A stretch of DNA of 64,000 nt from Ciborinia camelliae (Eukaryota > Ascomycota > Leotiomycetes > Helotiales > Sclerotiniaceae), in contig JANPYM010000013.1 of assembly GCA_025890175.1 (NCBI GenBank), positions 130,673 through 194,672 of the forward strand. The letters are read 5' to 3'. The position numbers and the translations under genes are program-made. Positions within the stretch are counted from its first letter, which is position 1, and each line of letters starts with the position of its first letter. Of the stretch, positions 20,618-32,080 are shown piece by piece. A model generated the notes under the pieces. That model searched no databases and was not told where the DNA came from. It saw only the letters and a list, made by a program, of their open reading frames with translations.

Positions 20618-22813
20618 TCAATCCCCAAAATCCCAATTTCGAGGCAGCCACTCATCAGCCATCGTTATTCCGTTCTTTACCAATTTACACTTCAGTGTTC
20701 CCCATTTCTCCTCGTAAACTCTTCTTCCTAACATGGTAGTCAGGTCGATAGCCCTCTCAAACCCATCCGGATTGCGGTAATATGGTTCTCCTTGGCCACC
20801 AGATTGTTGATGTTGCCATGTATTTCGGCCACTCGAACCTCGTGAGTACTTGGCTCTTACTATATCGTCGGCGACTTCGATGAGGTCGAGGTAAGCGGAG
20901 GATCCGGGTTCATCGCTTGTCCATTTTGAGTCTAAGTCTAAAGATGAGGATGAAGATATTGATGGGATGGTCGATTTTTTAGTAGTTGGGTTTGAGTTAG
21001 TGTCGTGATGGAGATCCTTTGAAGATTCCGATTGGAGATTTGTTGAGGGATTAAGATCTCGTTTTTTGTATTCGCCCATTTTGTGCGAAGTGATCGAAGA
21101 ATCCGATTTATGAGAATCTTTTGTGACTACTGGAATTGATTCTTTTTCCTCTCTGCCCTTCCCTTGTCGGAATTCTTGTTGCTTTCCGGAAGATTGTATT
21201 TCAGCATTGTTACTCCCATACCCCTCACTAGCATAGTTATTGGTCTTTGGATGATTGATAACCTGTCCCTCATTCTTTGCCTTTGGCCCTTCCTGCTTCT
21301 TGATGTCTTTGGCTTTATCATCAAGTTCAACTTGCTTCTTCATGCCCTGAGCTCTCCCTTGTCCTTTCATCGCCTTCTCATGAGCTCGTGAATTATCATC
21401 ATAAATCGCAGCCTGCGCTGCAGCCTCTTTGGCCTTTTTTCTATCCTTGGCTTTCCGTCTCATTGCTAGTTGTTTTTCGTATAGTCTGCGCGATGCTTCC
21501 ATATCTTCCGGTCTACTCTGATCTGTGAAACTGGCCTTGACAGTATCCTTCTTTCGGTATAAGACTATTAAATCGTCAAGGCTATTTGCGACATCAAAGA
21601 TCATTCCGTTTCCTGCTCTGTCTAATCCGTCAAAATTTTCACCAACTGTCGTCATCAGACGACGAGGCTCATTCGTCTCATAGCCAGCCATAGCTAATCG
21701 ATCATACATATCACAATCTGTATGATAGAAAGGAATTGTGGTATCAAATCCACCAACCGATTCAAAAGCTGCTCGATTAACCAACGTGAGATAATCAAAA
21801 GCAAAGAAACGCATCGCCCATGGTTTACTTGGATCCGAAGCATTTGGATCCGGATCAGGTGATTGTGCGGATCGGAGAACTTCTACAGCATGTTGATAGA
21901 TGGTTTTACGTTCGCCGTCATCATTAGACACAGGGATAGCGTCCTCGAATGTTATAGGAATGATATCCATGTGACTCCAGAAATAAGCGTCGAGATCCCT
22001 TTCGATAGCGGTCCAAAGGAAGAAATTTTGTAGTTGGGAGAATGTATAGAACGTAGGTGTAACCATGACATTCACACCTAGCATATGGAGTCGAGTGTGG
22101 TTCATAAAGAAGGGATTTTGTAGAGAAAGACGGCCAAACTCGTTGGATTTCATTGTTCCGGTGTTTTCAACAACATATATATCTTCTGCTGGCCAACCGG
22201 AAGTTATCCATGCGACGACTGCTTGTTGGAGTAATGGCCAGTTTCGAGTAAAAGCAATGAAGAGTGGTGTCTTCTCTTTCACGTGAGGAGTTGGAGGCCT
22301 ATTCCATGGAGGAATGGGAGGTAGGTCGGCGGCTGAGCGAGCATTCATTGCCAATGGAAAGTTATCTTTAATCATCGGATTGAAGGCTTGCTGCGTTCCT
22401 TTTTTCTTTGGCCCTGAACTTTGTTTCTGCCCCAAATGGTATTGTGGTCTTGATTTAGATGCCCCATTTTGCGCCGCCCGATATTTGGATGGTTCAGCTG
22501 CTACATATGGCGTGTATTTTGGTGTTGATGTTTGTAAAGGCGCGAATTTCTTCCTTGAACTCGTAGTCGCCAGAACTTCAGCTGCCACCGACGTCTTGAC
22601 TTCCTCCGCAATTCTCGTTGCCGTTACGCGTTCTTTTCCCGTCCCACCATCATGCAAAATCTCGTTATTATTTTTAACCTGATCCCAGGCATCATGTGGT
22701 ATCACCGCCTCGCCCACATAAACCACATTGCTCGGGATGAAGGATTTCCAAGTATAATAAAGCACCAAAATAATCCCACACAGCAGCAACGTCCTCAATT
22801 TGTGAAAGACCAT
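20618..22813 (-). CDS. Type II membrane glycosyltransferase-like protein
   Basis: Single-exon frame. I start it at the ATG at 22813, giving 731 aa: the frame extends further upstream only through a GTG, and this Met is followed at once by a signal-anchor (KLRTLLLCGIILVLYYTW). After a Lys/Ser-rich stem comes a globular region of about 300 residues: TPLFIAFTRNWPLLQQAV, SGWPAEDIYVVENTG, the acidic block FWSHMDIIPI (a plausible metal/nucleotide-sugar site in place of DxD), FDYLTLVNRAAFESVGGFD and YHTDCDMYDRLAMAGY, typical of GT-A enzymes. A long Lys/Gln/Ser-rich linker leads to a short conserved-looking C-terminal segment (WGTLKCKLVKNGITMADEWLP). It probably acts in the Golgi lumen. Donor and acceptor are unknown. 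Confidence 0.75.
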   Translation of the reverse strand: MVFHKLRTLLLCGIILVLYYTWKSFIPSNVVYVGEAVIPHDAWDQVKNNNEILHDGGTGKERVTATRIAEEVKTSVAAEVLATTSSRKKFAPLQTSTPKYTPYVAAEPSKYRAAQNGASKSRPQYHLGQKQSSGPKKKGTQQAFNPMIKDNFPLAMNARSAADLPPIPPWNRPPTPHVKEKTPLFIAFTRNWPLLQQAVVAWITSGWPAEDIYVVENTGTMKSNEFGRLSLQNPFFMNHTRLHMLGVNVMVTPTFYTFSQLQNFFLWTAIERDLDAYFWSHMDIIPITFEDAIPVSNDDGERKTIYQHAVEVLRSAQSPDPDPNASDPSKPWAMRFFAFDYLTLVNRAAFESVGGFDTTIPFYHTDCDMYDRLAMAGYETNEPRRLMTTVGENFDGLDRAGNGMIFDVANSLDDLIVLYRKKDTVKASFTDQSRPEDMEASRRLYEKQLAMRRKAKDRKKAKEAAAQAAIYDDNSRAHEKAMKGQGRAQGMKKQVELDDKAKDIKKQEGPKAKNEGQVINHPKTNNYASEGYGSNNAEIQSSGKQQEFRQGKGREEKESIPVVTKDSHKSDSSITSHKMGEYKKRDLNPSTNLQSESSKDLHHDTNSNPTTKKSTIPSISSSSSLDLDSKWTSDEPGSSAYLDLIEVADDIVRAKYSRGSSGRNTWQHQQSGGQGEPYYRNPDGFERAIDLTTMLGRRVYEEKWGTLKCKLVKNGITMADEWLPRNWDFGD

Positions 22814-24558
22814 TTTCCAAATTTCTTTGCTCCAAACCCTTATACAAAAATACCATGAAAGAAACAAGAACACAAGAGTAGTGATGTCACGCGATCTGAT
22901 ATAAAAATGAGAACACTAGCATCGAAATCGAGACCGGAAAGCCATTGTTCTATATTCACCAGAGGTTGGTTATTGTTTTATTTAATAATAATACACAAGA
23001 ATTCCAAAGATTAGAAAGCTTGTTCCCGAAGTTTTGGAACAGAGTGCCTGGACCCACCAAAATTATGAAAAAAAAATCACACATCCAAAATCACAAGAAC
23101 AACCCCTTTCCAGTTTCCACCCAACTTTTGATCCAGGCCCTTACACGCTAAGAAAACTATAAATTCAGGGCATCAGGCGCTACATTTGAGGGATTAGATT
23201 GTAATTTGTGCGATATATACCTAATCTATAATATTCATTAGCTCATTCTAGTATATAATATTGCCAGTTGTCAGGCAAGCCTTTCTTTTTTAGACTATTC
23301 TAAGAGAAAAGAGTGAATTAATTAGGTAACATGTTAAGAAGATCAGCCCAATTACTTGCATCACCCTCCCCCAAAAAGGTTATCTAGGTAGTAGGTAATA
23401 ACCTTAAGATGAACAATCACCAAATCAAGTTCTCCTATATCAAAGGAGAAATATCATCAACATATATCTAGGTAGGTAAAAATCATTATCCTCCATTTTA
23501 TTCCGCATTAAAACCATTCTCCAAACCATCAAATCCCATTAGGTATATTAACCTTATTATCAAACACTAACCATAACCATAACCATAGCCTTATTATAAG
23601 CGAGAAATTGAGCGTGTCGCACTTAGGAAAGCCCCTCTAACTTTCAGGGGTATCCAGCATACCAACAAAAGCTTAACACTATTACCAGGCCCAAAGAACA
23701 CACTTGGCACATACCCATATGGACAAGTTTGGCACAATATGTGTCAGAAACGATTTCATATCCTTCATACGAGGCCCGAGGGGTAGTGAAAACACCCCCA
23801 GGAACGTTTGAACCTCATTTAGAATTTTCGATATGTAACTACCTAGATACCTACTAACAAGAAGCAGCTGGAATAATGCGATAGGTGGATGAATGGATTG
23901 ATACTATAATGGCCCTGATTAACTTTTAGCCTTTTTATTAGTGCTAAGGTGGTTTTGAATTTTCGGCCTTCTTCACACTACATAATTAGTTAGGTAGGTA
24001 TCATACGATACGATACGATATGGGTTTTAAGCTTTGATTGCTAAGTTATTATAAGTTGAAGAAGTTATTTAATTGATATACATATTATCGAATAGAGATA
24101 CCTACTTAATGAGAATTGAAATGGCCAGGTATATATTTGCGGAGGGTGAGTGGGTGGGCAGGTATTAAATAGGTAGGAAATGATGGGTTGATTACGATCT
24201 ATGTATGTACGAGTACACGGTAGGTTTTTTTATTTTTAAATGTGCATGGACATTAGATTCATGGAATGATGTTCACAAGGATTTTTTTAGTTTCTGTAGA
24301 AATCTAAAGGCTGGAGGGCTATGCTATTTGCTTTTGGTTTGGGAAAAAGTGGGATCTTGGAATTCATGCAATGAATGGTATTTGGTTCATCTATCCGTTT
24401 CTAAATAAATCTCGAAGAGATTTATTATATCCATCGATATATGGAATGATATATATCCGAAAATTAATAGCTCTTAAACTCCATTGATGTCATTTTTGTT
24501 TCAAAACAATTATTACCCTCTTCCCATCCATCCATCCATCCATCAATCATCTATAAAA
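22814..24558. other. Intergenic region without supported gene
   Basis: About 1.7 kb, AT-rich, with TAGGTAGGTA clusters (about 23390, 23470, 23990), a CATAAC repeat near 23575 and a CGATA repeat near 24005. No coding signal. It contains the glycosyltransferase promoter and the 3' end of the aquaporin transcript. Confidence 0.55.
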
Positions 24559-26787
24559 TTACTGACTCTCCTTCCACCTCCGATAAGTCTCATCCTCACC
24601 CGCCTTTCGAGGCTTCAACTTCCTCAACCTAACACCCCATCTCTGCTTCCACTTATGTCCCGCTCTCTTTATCCTCTTCCTCGGATAATTAACCGGACTC
24701 TCACCACCCGCAAAGATCGCCGCATCATATAAGAAAGCCCCGAAAATCGCCCCCAGAATCGGCGCGCACCAATTTCCCCATATCCAGTAGACATCTGTGA
24801 AGAGACCTTTTCCGTAGCCCAGTGCTGCGAGCGCAAGACGTGGACCGAGATCTCGAGAGGGGTTGAGAGCAGCGCCGGTATTGTAGCCAAAGGCCATGCT
24901 GAGAACAACGATCACGAGTCCCATTACAAAGGCCGACATACCGGCACCGGGAGGTGCGTTCATGTCGTCTCCCAAGGCGAGAACGGCGATTGCTAGGATG
25001 GCTGTTCCGACGAATTCGGTGAAGAATGATGTGCTGGGATTGATCCAAGCATATCTAGGGTAGGTTATGAAAGCTCCCATGGTATCCCCGTTTTTGAGAT
25101 TGGCCCCGCCATATTCGACAATGTTGGTTTGGTAGAGACCGAATGCAATCAAAGCTGCTATAAAGGCTCCGAGTATTTGGGCGAGTATATAGATGGGTAC
25201 TTTTCGAAGAGGGAAACCTCGATATATCCATAACATTATAGAGACGGCTGGGTTAAGATGTGCTCCGGAAATACCACCAGCAATATAGATACCAATCATT
25301 GATGCTAGACCCCATGCCCAATCGGTAGTTGCTTCGTTTCCTGCTGGAGATGCATTCTTGCCTGATGTCACTACAACTAAATCCGCGCAAAATCCGAGTG
25401 TAAGTTGGCAGGTGACCTAAGAGATTTATGAGTAAAAGTGTGTTCAAAATGTTCATGAAGGGGGACTCACGGCCAATAGCTCCGCAAGTGGTTCTCTGAA
25501 TCGTAATCGAATGACAGACCAATGTGTATGCAGATTGTGAATTTCATCGTCATAATTGGGATCGTATGACACCAGAGGTATTTCCTGATTAACCCATTCC
25601 CCATTTAGATCATCGTCACCTGCAACTTCAGTTGTGACAGAAGCTCCATCATCCTGCTCTGATAGCCTGGGGAAAGGATAGCTTTGTGAATTTTGTGAGT
25701 TCTGTGAGGGGTGACCTTCAAATGAGAGAGGTGGGCGTGTTTGGGGGCGTTCGGGAGATTTTGCATCTGTATTCGTAGGCCTACTGCCCGGCTCTTCAAC
25801 AATAACCTGCGATGGGGCAGTCAATGGCTCCTGCCTCGATGACGTACTTTGCAAATTTGTCGGCGAAACCAACCCATGTGCTTCCATGAGGTTGTTTTCT
25901 CGTTGTTGTCTAGCATTTTGAAGAGCAGTTGAGATTCTGGACAACTTTAAGGTTGGTTCGATCCTACCTTGTTCCAAGTCCACATCCGCCTGCCCTTGTG
26001 GCTGCTGTTGTTGTTGTTGTTGAGCCATGTTGATTTCCGTGCGTGATGGTACCATACCCGGGCGAACCACACGTGGTAGAGGCTTGGCTAAACCCCATAC
26101 TGGTCTAACATTCTCTGGTTGATCATAAGCAGGGTTTAGATGAGCGTAGCCTGGATCAACATAAGGCTGGTTTTGCACCAAAGTCTCCACGGGTGCAGGC
26201 CCAGCCAATGTAAAGTTATCCCCACCCCCAACATCGGCTCCTGAGGTTATACCTCCTGGGACTATGGCTCCTAGTGCAACGGTTGGTCTTCTTCGGATTG
26301 AGGCTCCTCGTTGACGATTTGTTGTGCTCCTGCGTGGGCGAAGGCCTGAAGCTTGAGAACGTTCAGAAACGCCACTAGGACGAGGCTCTCTCTCTGTAGT
26401 AGGAACAGCTCCTCGCTCAGGAATAGAACCCATTCTCTGTCCACTATCTCCCGAGAGAATCGATGTCCCTCTCTTGAAGATTTGTCTCAATGGAGATATA
26501 TCATTATTTTGAGGAACCTGACCAGTCAAAGTTCGTCCTCGTCTTCGTGCATCTGGTGAAAGTTGATTTCGATTTGTGGGTAGCGTATCAAATCGTTTCA
26601 GGGGTTTTACACCCGGTGCTTCTGTTGATTGTGATCGGCTTGTCCCAGCCACTGGATTCAACTCAGGTGTAGTTTCCTCTGTCGCACTAGGTAGATTCGG
26701 TAAACTTGTGATTCCAGTCTCATGTTCATTATCTCTTCCTCCACCAATTTCTATACTGCTTGTAGGCTTGATTTCTTCGTCCGCCAT
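24559..26787 (-). CDS. Aquaglyceroporin (MIP family) with long N-terminal domain
   Basis: Two exons, 26787-25471 and 25416-24559, with a 54-bp phase-0 intron (25417-25470), give 724 aa. Splicing joins FREPLAELLA to VTCQLTLGFCADL, the first membrane helix. Residues 1-430 are hydrophilic, Arg/Ser/Pro-rich with a Gln run, as in Fps1/Yfl054-type fungal glycerol channels, whose tails gate the pore during osmotic change. Six helices follow. The first pore motif is canonical NPA at 494-496 (SGAHLNPAV). The second is NPSRD at 624-628, Ser for Ala, with the Asp typical of glycerol-conducting members. The C-tail is strongly basic. Expected role: passive glycerol and water flux at the plasma membrane. 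Conductance with an NPS motif is inferred from related channels. Confidence 0.93.
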
Positions 26788-28050
26788 GGTTTACAACCAA
26801 TCAAGCGCACTGTCGGTGGAAATTTCAAAGTAATGAGTGATTGTGCAAAGGCACACAAACAATGCCGTAAACCGCAAACAAAATCGAGTTTTATAAGAAT
26901 CAACCATGCAAAAAAGCAAAGAAAATAGGAGAACAAACACGAATGCAAATTTGGATATTATACGAATCATATATCCTCTCACCATATCTCTGTATGATAT
27001 AAACTAGTAGTTTTGCACCAGGGGCATCCACTTGGATCGCCATTTGGTCTTTTCACCAAGCTTTTCTGACGCCTCCCTCAACCAGGATCCGCCGTGAACC
27101 CACAACTTTGTAGGATTTAAAGGACCTCGACAGTCGAGTGCCATGGAAAAAGGGGTCAAGCATCATCGGGTGAGGAAAATTTCCTTGTGAAATTCCACTT
27201 TTATGATTATTTATGGAACGTTTGGAAGGGAAATTTCGAGAGATTTCAAGGAACATTGAATTTATGTGAGGTGGGTCGATGGCAACATGTAACTTGTAAG
27301 GTAGTAAGTGGAGCTCTTATTTCGTCACTTCATTTTAAAGCAATAGTTCTAGGTCGTATATGAAAAGCAAACCAGGGTTAATAATAGAAACTAATTGTCA
27401 AATCACGTGTCAATATGTTATCTACCTTATTCTAGGGAGCTTCGGTACTTTTGGTCCTGAGCCTTACGTGAGGACCTCGAAGTAAGTTTATAGAAGTCAA
27501 CATCATATATATATATCCAATGGATAGTGCCCGAAGTACGTCCTCTTTCAATTCCATCTAGATTCCAGAAGCGGCAGAGACTTGAAGTGTTCTTCTAGCT
27601 CTCATTATTTCGGGAATAAAACGTCCAATTTTACCCATCTCGGATAGATAACTCCTTCGTTTTCGAACAGCTTTGATTTTCTACGGAGTAATTGCCATAC
27701 ATACCTAGGTACTCTGTATTCACAAAACCTGGAAAGCAACCGCTGACTGGGTATAATTTGTTGGTGACAAAAGATGGATCTGCATGTTATGAAACATTTG
27801 ATGGACCTGCATTAACGAATCTCAAGCCAATCCAGAATCAGATATCCTTTTAGGATCGACACTACTGTATGTACTATGTAACCCTCTAATATCTCTATTT
27901 ACTTTTATTCCCGCATGCGATATGATTGATGATGTACCTACATATCTATCCATAACGAACCCCCAATTTCCGAATTTCTTCGATATTACACCCTATATTA
28001 ACTCCATGATCAAAACTCCACACCATACATCATGAACATCCTTCAACTTC
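26788..28050. other. Intergenic region without supported gene
   Basis: About 1.26 kb with the aquaglyceroporin promoter on the left and the end of the AhpC/TSA-like gene on the right. Short AT-rich open frames only; one TATATATAT run near 27509. Confidence 0.55.
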
Positions 28051-28876
28051 TTACGAAACCCCCACGCTCTTACAGGCCTCTACCAAATCAGGTATCTCAT
28101 CAGCACTTTTACTTGCTGCACCCCATTTAATCGTGCCCATCTGATCCGTAGTCCAGCTTCCACCCACCACCCATCGATTCCCACTTGGATCAACCTCTCT
28201 CCCCCAAATCCCCTCTTGTTTCCCCAGTTGTTGTCGTGCGATTTCTGTCCATGGGTTTAGTAAGTGCCACGTTGTGCTTACTCCCAATCCCCAATTGGCA
28301 TAAATTTCCCGATCTTCATCGACGATTACTTGAACTGACCATGCCCCTCCAACTTGTTGCACCCATCTATCGGTTGCTTCTTTCGAGTTATGGGATATGG
28401 CGATGAAATGTAGGTTTTGATGTTTATTAGCTAAACGACGGAGCTCGATGAAGGTTTTCTCTGCGACTGAATTGGGGAGAGAGAGAATATATTAGCCTTA
28501 CTTCCAGTCTCATAGTCAACACGAGGAAATATCAAAACTCACAAGCACACCCACAACACCTCAAAAAAACCAGCACACACGCCCTCCCATCCCCCATTGG
28601 CAACATCAACCTCGCTGTCCCGGGCGCCTTTGTTCCCACCACCGGTGGCGGTGCAATTTCCACCATGGGCGGCGGTGGATTTCCCCACGACTTCCAACTC
28701 TTCGGAACATTAACTTCGGATTTCAGATTGGAAAATGTATCTGCCCATGTACTTGGCATTGGGTTTATAGATTTCTGGTCGCCATTATCGAGGTTTGTAA
28801 TTGAGAAGGTGGAGAGGGTATTGGACGGGAGGCCTGCTTTCCGAAGAGCGAGTTTGGTGCTGAGGTTACTAAACAT
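28051..28876 (-). CDS. AhpC/TSA-like thioredoxin-fold protein (AAED1-like)
   Basis: Two exons, 28876-28543 and 28466-28051, with a 76-bp phase-1 intron (28467-28542), give 249 aa. The N-terminal 85 residues are Pro/Trp-rich and variable. Splicing creates VLVFLRCCGCAFAEKTFIEL, the position of the peroxidatic-Cys loop in peroxiredoxin-like proteins, followed by LHFIAISHNSKEATDRW and a C-terminal block (VGGSWTTDQMGTIKWGAASKSADEIPDL) seen in fungal AhpC/TSA and AAED1-type proteins. These belong to the thioredoxin superfamily and are annotated as antioxidant or thiol oxidoreductases; activity is mostly untested. The extra Cys residues in CCGC are unusual, since the usual form has a single Cys before PF-A-E. 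Probably cytosolic. Confidence 0.85.
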
Positions 28877-29481
28877 GGTAGAGGTTGGTTGATGATGATG
28901 ATGCTGTGATTAATATCGTATAGTGACAGACAGTTCTGATGTGATGGTATTAAAATCGATGGAAGATGCAATAGAAGTTCACGAATTAAGAGTATATATA
29001 CGTCAAAGATATATATACAAACGGACCCATGTTCCAGCTAACTATAAACGAACTTAAAGAACTCCCTCCTGCCTACTCTCAGGCTTGCATGAAACCTCAA
29101 GTTGTCGCGAGTCCGCTCAGACTTTGGTCGGTTTTACGATTGACATCACGTGAGTATGCACATTTACCCCTCAATTTATCTGAACTCTTGGGGTTCGTCT
29201 GAAATCTGAAGGCACGGGGAAGTTCTATTGTTTTGTCGAAGTCTGTGGCGTCTCTAGTTATGTTGTGTAGCTTGGCCGCCTTGGCGTGTGACAAGCCGGA
29301 ACCAGGCATTACAAAAGGATCTTCCATCCCTACCATCTCAATTCAGCATCATGTTTTGAGGGCTCAAAATATGTCCATATGTTGAAATATAAACCAAATA
29401 CCAGACTTCTTGGGAGTCATTAACCCCCCCCCCCTCTCTAGGATTATTTGCACGCACACCAAATCCTTAGGAAGTCAACAA
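28877..29481. other. Intergenic region without supported gene
   Basis: About 600 bp with a short run of C near 29427-29436. No recognisable gene; a 79-codon minus-strand frame at 29097-29336 lacks any feature. Confidence 0.5.
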
Positions 29482-30498
29482 CTAACTATTCAGCGCCTCC
29501 CTCAAATCCGCCATCCACATAAATGGTTGAGACAATCCATCACTACTCCCCGCATCAAAATACTCCCACCCATTCACACCCCCGAAATTCGGATACTTTA
29601 TTTTCAAACTCCTGATCGTAATCATAAGCGAAGAAATTGGAACCCATCCACCAGCATCATTCATCGCAGCCGAAGTCAACATGACCACTCTAGAGGGATC
29701 CCAACCCGCACTTATGATGCTATCATAATCAAGAGTAGTTCCTGCATATCCCCAACCGTTGGTGAACTGAGCATTGTAGAACGATATCATTGGTGTGCCA
29801 GTATATGGATCTCGGGCTTGGGCGTCGAGATCCGAATAGGAGAAGCCAGAAAGACCGCCTCCATACGATAGAGCTGAAGCTACAGGTGCCATAGTAATGA
29901 CGAAATTTGGACCCATGTCATGGTAGAGCTGTTTGATAAGGCGGAGAGGAATAGCAACGTCCACGTATTGTTCAATATCAATGTCAATACCATCAAGATT
30001 GTATTTTTTAATGAAATTATTGAGGAATGGGTCGTAGTATTGATGAAACTCAAGAAACATTAGCAATGGATAGAAATTAGTGAACCATGAGTATGGAATT
30101 ACCGCGTTATCATCACCAGTAAAGTGATCCCACGTGCCCGAAGCAGCACCACCCATCATACACGATACCTTTATTCCTGCGGCCTGAAGAGCCTCTACCT
30201 GAGACCATAATTCGACGTACATTGGAGCATCAGGAGGATCGTCATTCAAATGAATAGTCCCAGGCGTATCCATAACATGCAAGGCTGCGAGGATGACATG
30301 GGTTGGTTGAATGTTTGCTTCCAATAGAGGTAGGATAGATAGGTTAGTATCCTTGTTGTATTCATCGTGGTAAGTTTGTACATAAACAGCCAGGCGCGGA
30401 GTTGTGGCCAAATCAGAGGTAGAACTCTGAGCTGTCAGCTTCTCGACTGGAATCGCTTGAATTAGAGGTAAAAGTGAGAGAAGATTGAGAAACTTCAT
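29482..30498 (-). CDS. Secreted glycoside hydrolase family 18 (chitinase or ENGase-like)
   Basis: The frame is open throughout, but a 54-bp in-frame intron at 30049-30102 (GTAATT donor, GCTAAT branch point, TTGAG acceptor) probably interrupts it. Exons are 30498-30103 and 30048-29482, 320 aa. Without splicing an odd hydrophobic insert would sit before the active site; with it, GDDNA joins FHQYYDPFLNNF as in relatives. Residues 1-16 form a signal peptide (MKFLNLLSLLPLIQAIP). The catalytic GH18 signature DGIDIDIE is intact, with the acid/base Glu at residue 158 after splicing. Other GH18 strands are seen: MMGGAASG, VITMAPV, ISFYNAQF, and a GGVNGWEYFDA end. It should cleave beta-1,4 bonds of N-acetylglucosamine polymers or N-glycan cores outside the cell. 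The compact single-domain form lacks a carbohydrate-binding module. Confidence 0.9.
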   Translation of the reverse strand: MKFLNLLSLLPLIQAIPVEKLTAQSSTSDLATTPRLAVYVQTYHDEYNKDTNLSILPLLEANIQPTHVILAALHVMDTPGTIHLNDDPPDAPMYVELWSQVEALQAAGIKVSCMMGGAASGTWDHFTGDDNAVIPYSWFTNFYPLLMFLEFHQYYDPFLNNFIKKYNLDGIDIDIEQYVDVAIPLRLIKQLYHDMGPNFVITMAPVASALSYGGGLSGFSYSDLDAQARDPYTGTPMISFYNAQFTNGWGYAGTTLDYDSIISAGWDPSRVVMLTSAAMNDAGGWVPISSLMITIRSLKIKYPNFGGVNGWEYFDAGSSDGLSQPFMWMADLREALNS

Positions 30499-32080
30499 GT
30501 TGAATTCTGGGCAATATCACATCAAATCATACAGCCGAATTGGGAAATTTCAATCCTTAAGAATACCTTCAACTTTGCCAAGTGATACTTTGAGCAAATT
30601 TTGTTTACCTAGGTAGAATAGCAATGGTTAAGACCCGTGAGTCATGCTGTGACAAATACGATCATTGGTATCTGTAGTTTGCCGTGTCTCTTGTTGAACG
30701 AGGGCGTATAAAAGACCAAAAGAACCCCCTCCATGTACAATATAAAAGGCTAAATTCAATAACCATCAACTGACTTCCAAAAGATATTTCCTGCCGTTCA
30801 AATCGCACAAATGGAAGGCTTTATTGAGCCATGAGGCATCAATCAGGTGCCATCAACTCTTCTCTTCCATTTAGATCTCTCATTCACTTGGCCAACAACT
30901 GATAATTTTACTCAAATAGAATCATGTGGCCATCAAAAGTTGCACTGATATCTAGATAAGTATCGAGGTAGCGAGGTATAGGTAGTGCTCAAAGTAAACA
31001 CATTAAACGCCATAATTGTATAAGCCGAGGGGTTTCTATGATACCCGCCGGCACTAATAAGGATATGTAAAGATAAGGTTCTGTTCTCAGGGTCTGGGGC
31101 TCTGTTTAAGGCCAGCACTTGCTACCCACCATTACTCTCTTGCGATACTAGAGAGAGTTCGTCCTTGCGGGAAATGTAAGAGAGCGCACAAATTAGTCCC
31201 ATGCTTCTGTCGCATGTTGGAGGATTACTCGATGAAAAGGATGAGTTTGGATAAAGCTTTGATAGTTGTACCGCCTGATATATACACATTCGGAAGAATG
31301 ATCGCTTTTTCGGGATGTACTGGCATGAGAACCGCTTGGCACAGCGTTTATGTGTGCCTGTCCGTGTTTCCTGTTGTACAACACTAAAGTTCAGATCGAG
31401 ACCCGTGGCACAGAAACGAGATAGTGATAATATTTAAGTTGGTATTCGGCTCTGAGTTGCCAGGTGTGACAGTTACCTAAATGATACACCTTGAGCTTGA
31501 TTGAGGCTGGGTCATAGCCATCGTGTCTTCTCTTCATTCTCCCAAGTCGTTCAGAAATTACGGCCATTGATGATCGCAATTGATGAGAGAAGAAACCCGG
31601 TATTTTGATCATTCCAGCTCACCGCTTGGTGAAATAGCAATGAAAGGTGCCAGCGCATTTCGTCTTGTCGGGCATGCAATTGCTACAGCGAACGATGACC
31701 GAACACAACATAACCAAAGGATTCCTCTTATGGTACGAGTTTGTTACTAACAAGTCGATAAACTTTCAATTTAGAGAGAATCGCATGAAAATGAAGTTTT
31801 GTCAAGATATCATACCTAAGAAGATTTTTCTTGATGATGGGTGAAAATGGTGAAGAGAAACAAAGATAAGAAGAATGATGCCAATAATAAATCCACGATC
31901 AAGCTTCCCCTTCCCCTTCCCCACCATCAAACATCGGAATCAGAACTGCAGTCAACAACGTCAAGATCCACATTAGGACTTTTACATCGAAAAGTATTTA
32001 ACCCAACACAACATCCTATTCTTGTTCATGGATTCTTTCCTTTTAAATATTTACCTATCATTTCAAAATTCCTCATCAAA
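30499..32080. other. Divergent intergenic region without supported gene
   Basis: About 1.6 kb between the GH18 start and the first Nudix gene, so it holds both promoters. TATAAAAG motifs occur at about 30707 and 30743 on the + strand. Several short open frames have no recognisable content. A CTTCCC repeat sits near 31905-31920. Confidence 0.5.

Noticed and set aside
22814..22873. 20-residue N-terminal extension of the glycosyltransferase-like protein
   Set aside because: The extension starts at GTG; the ATG at 22813 directly precedes the signal-anchor.
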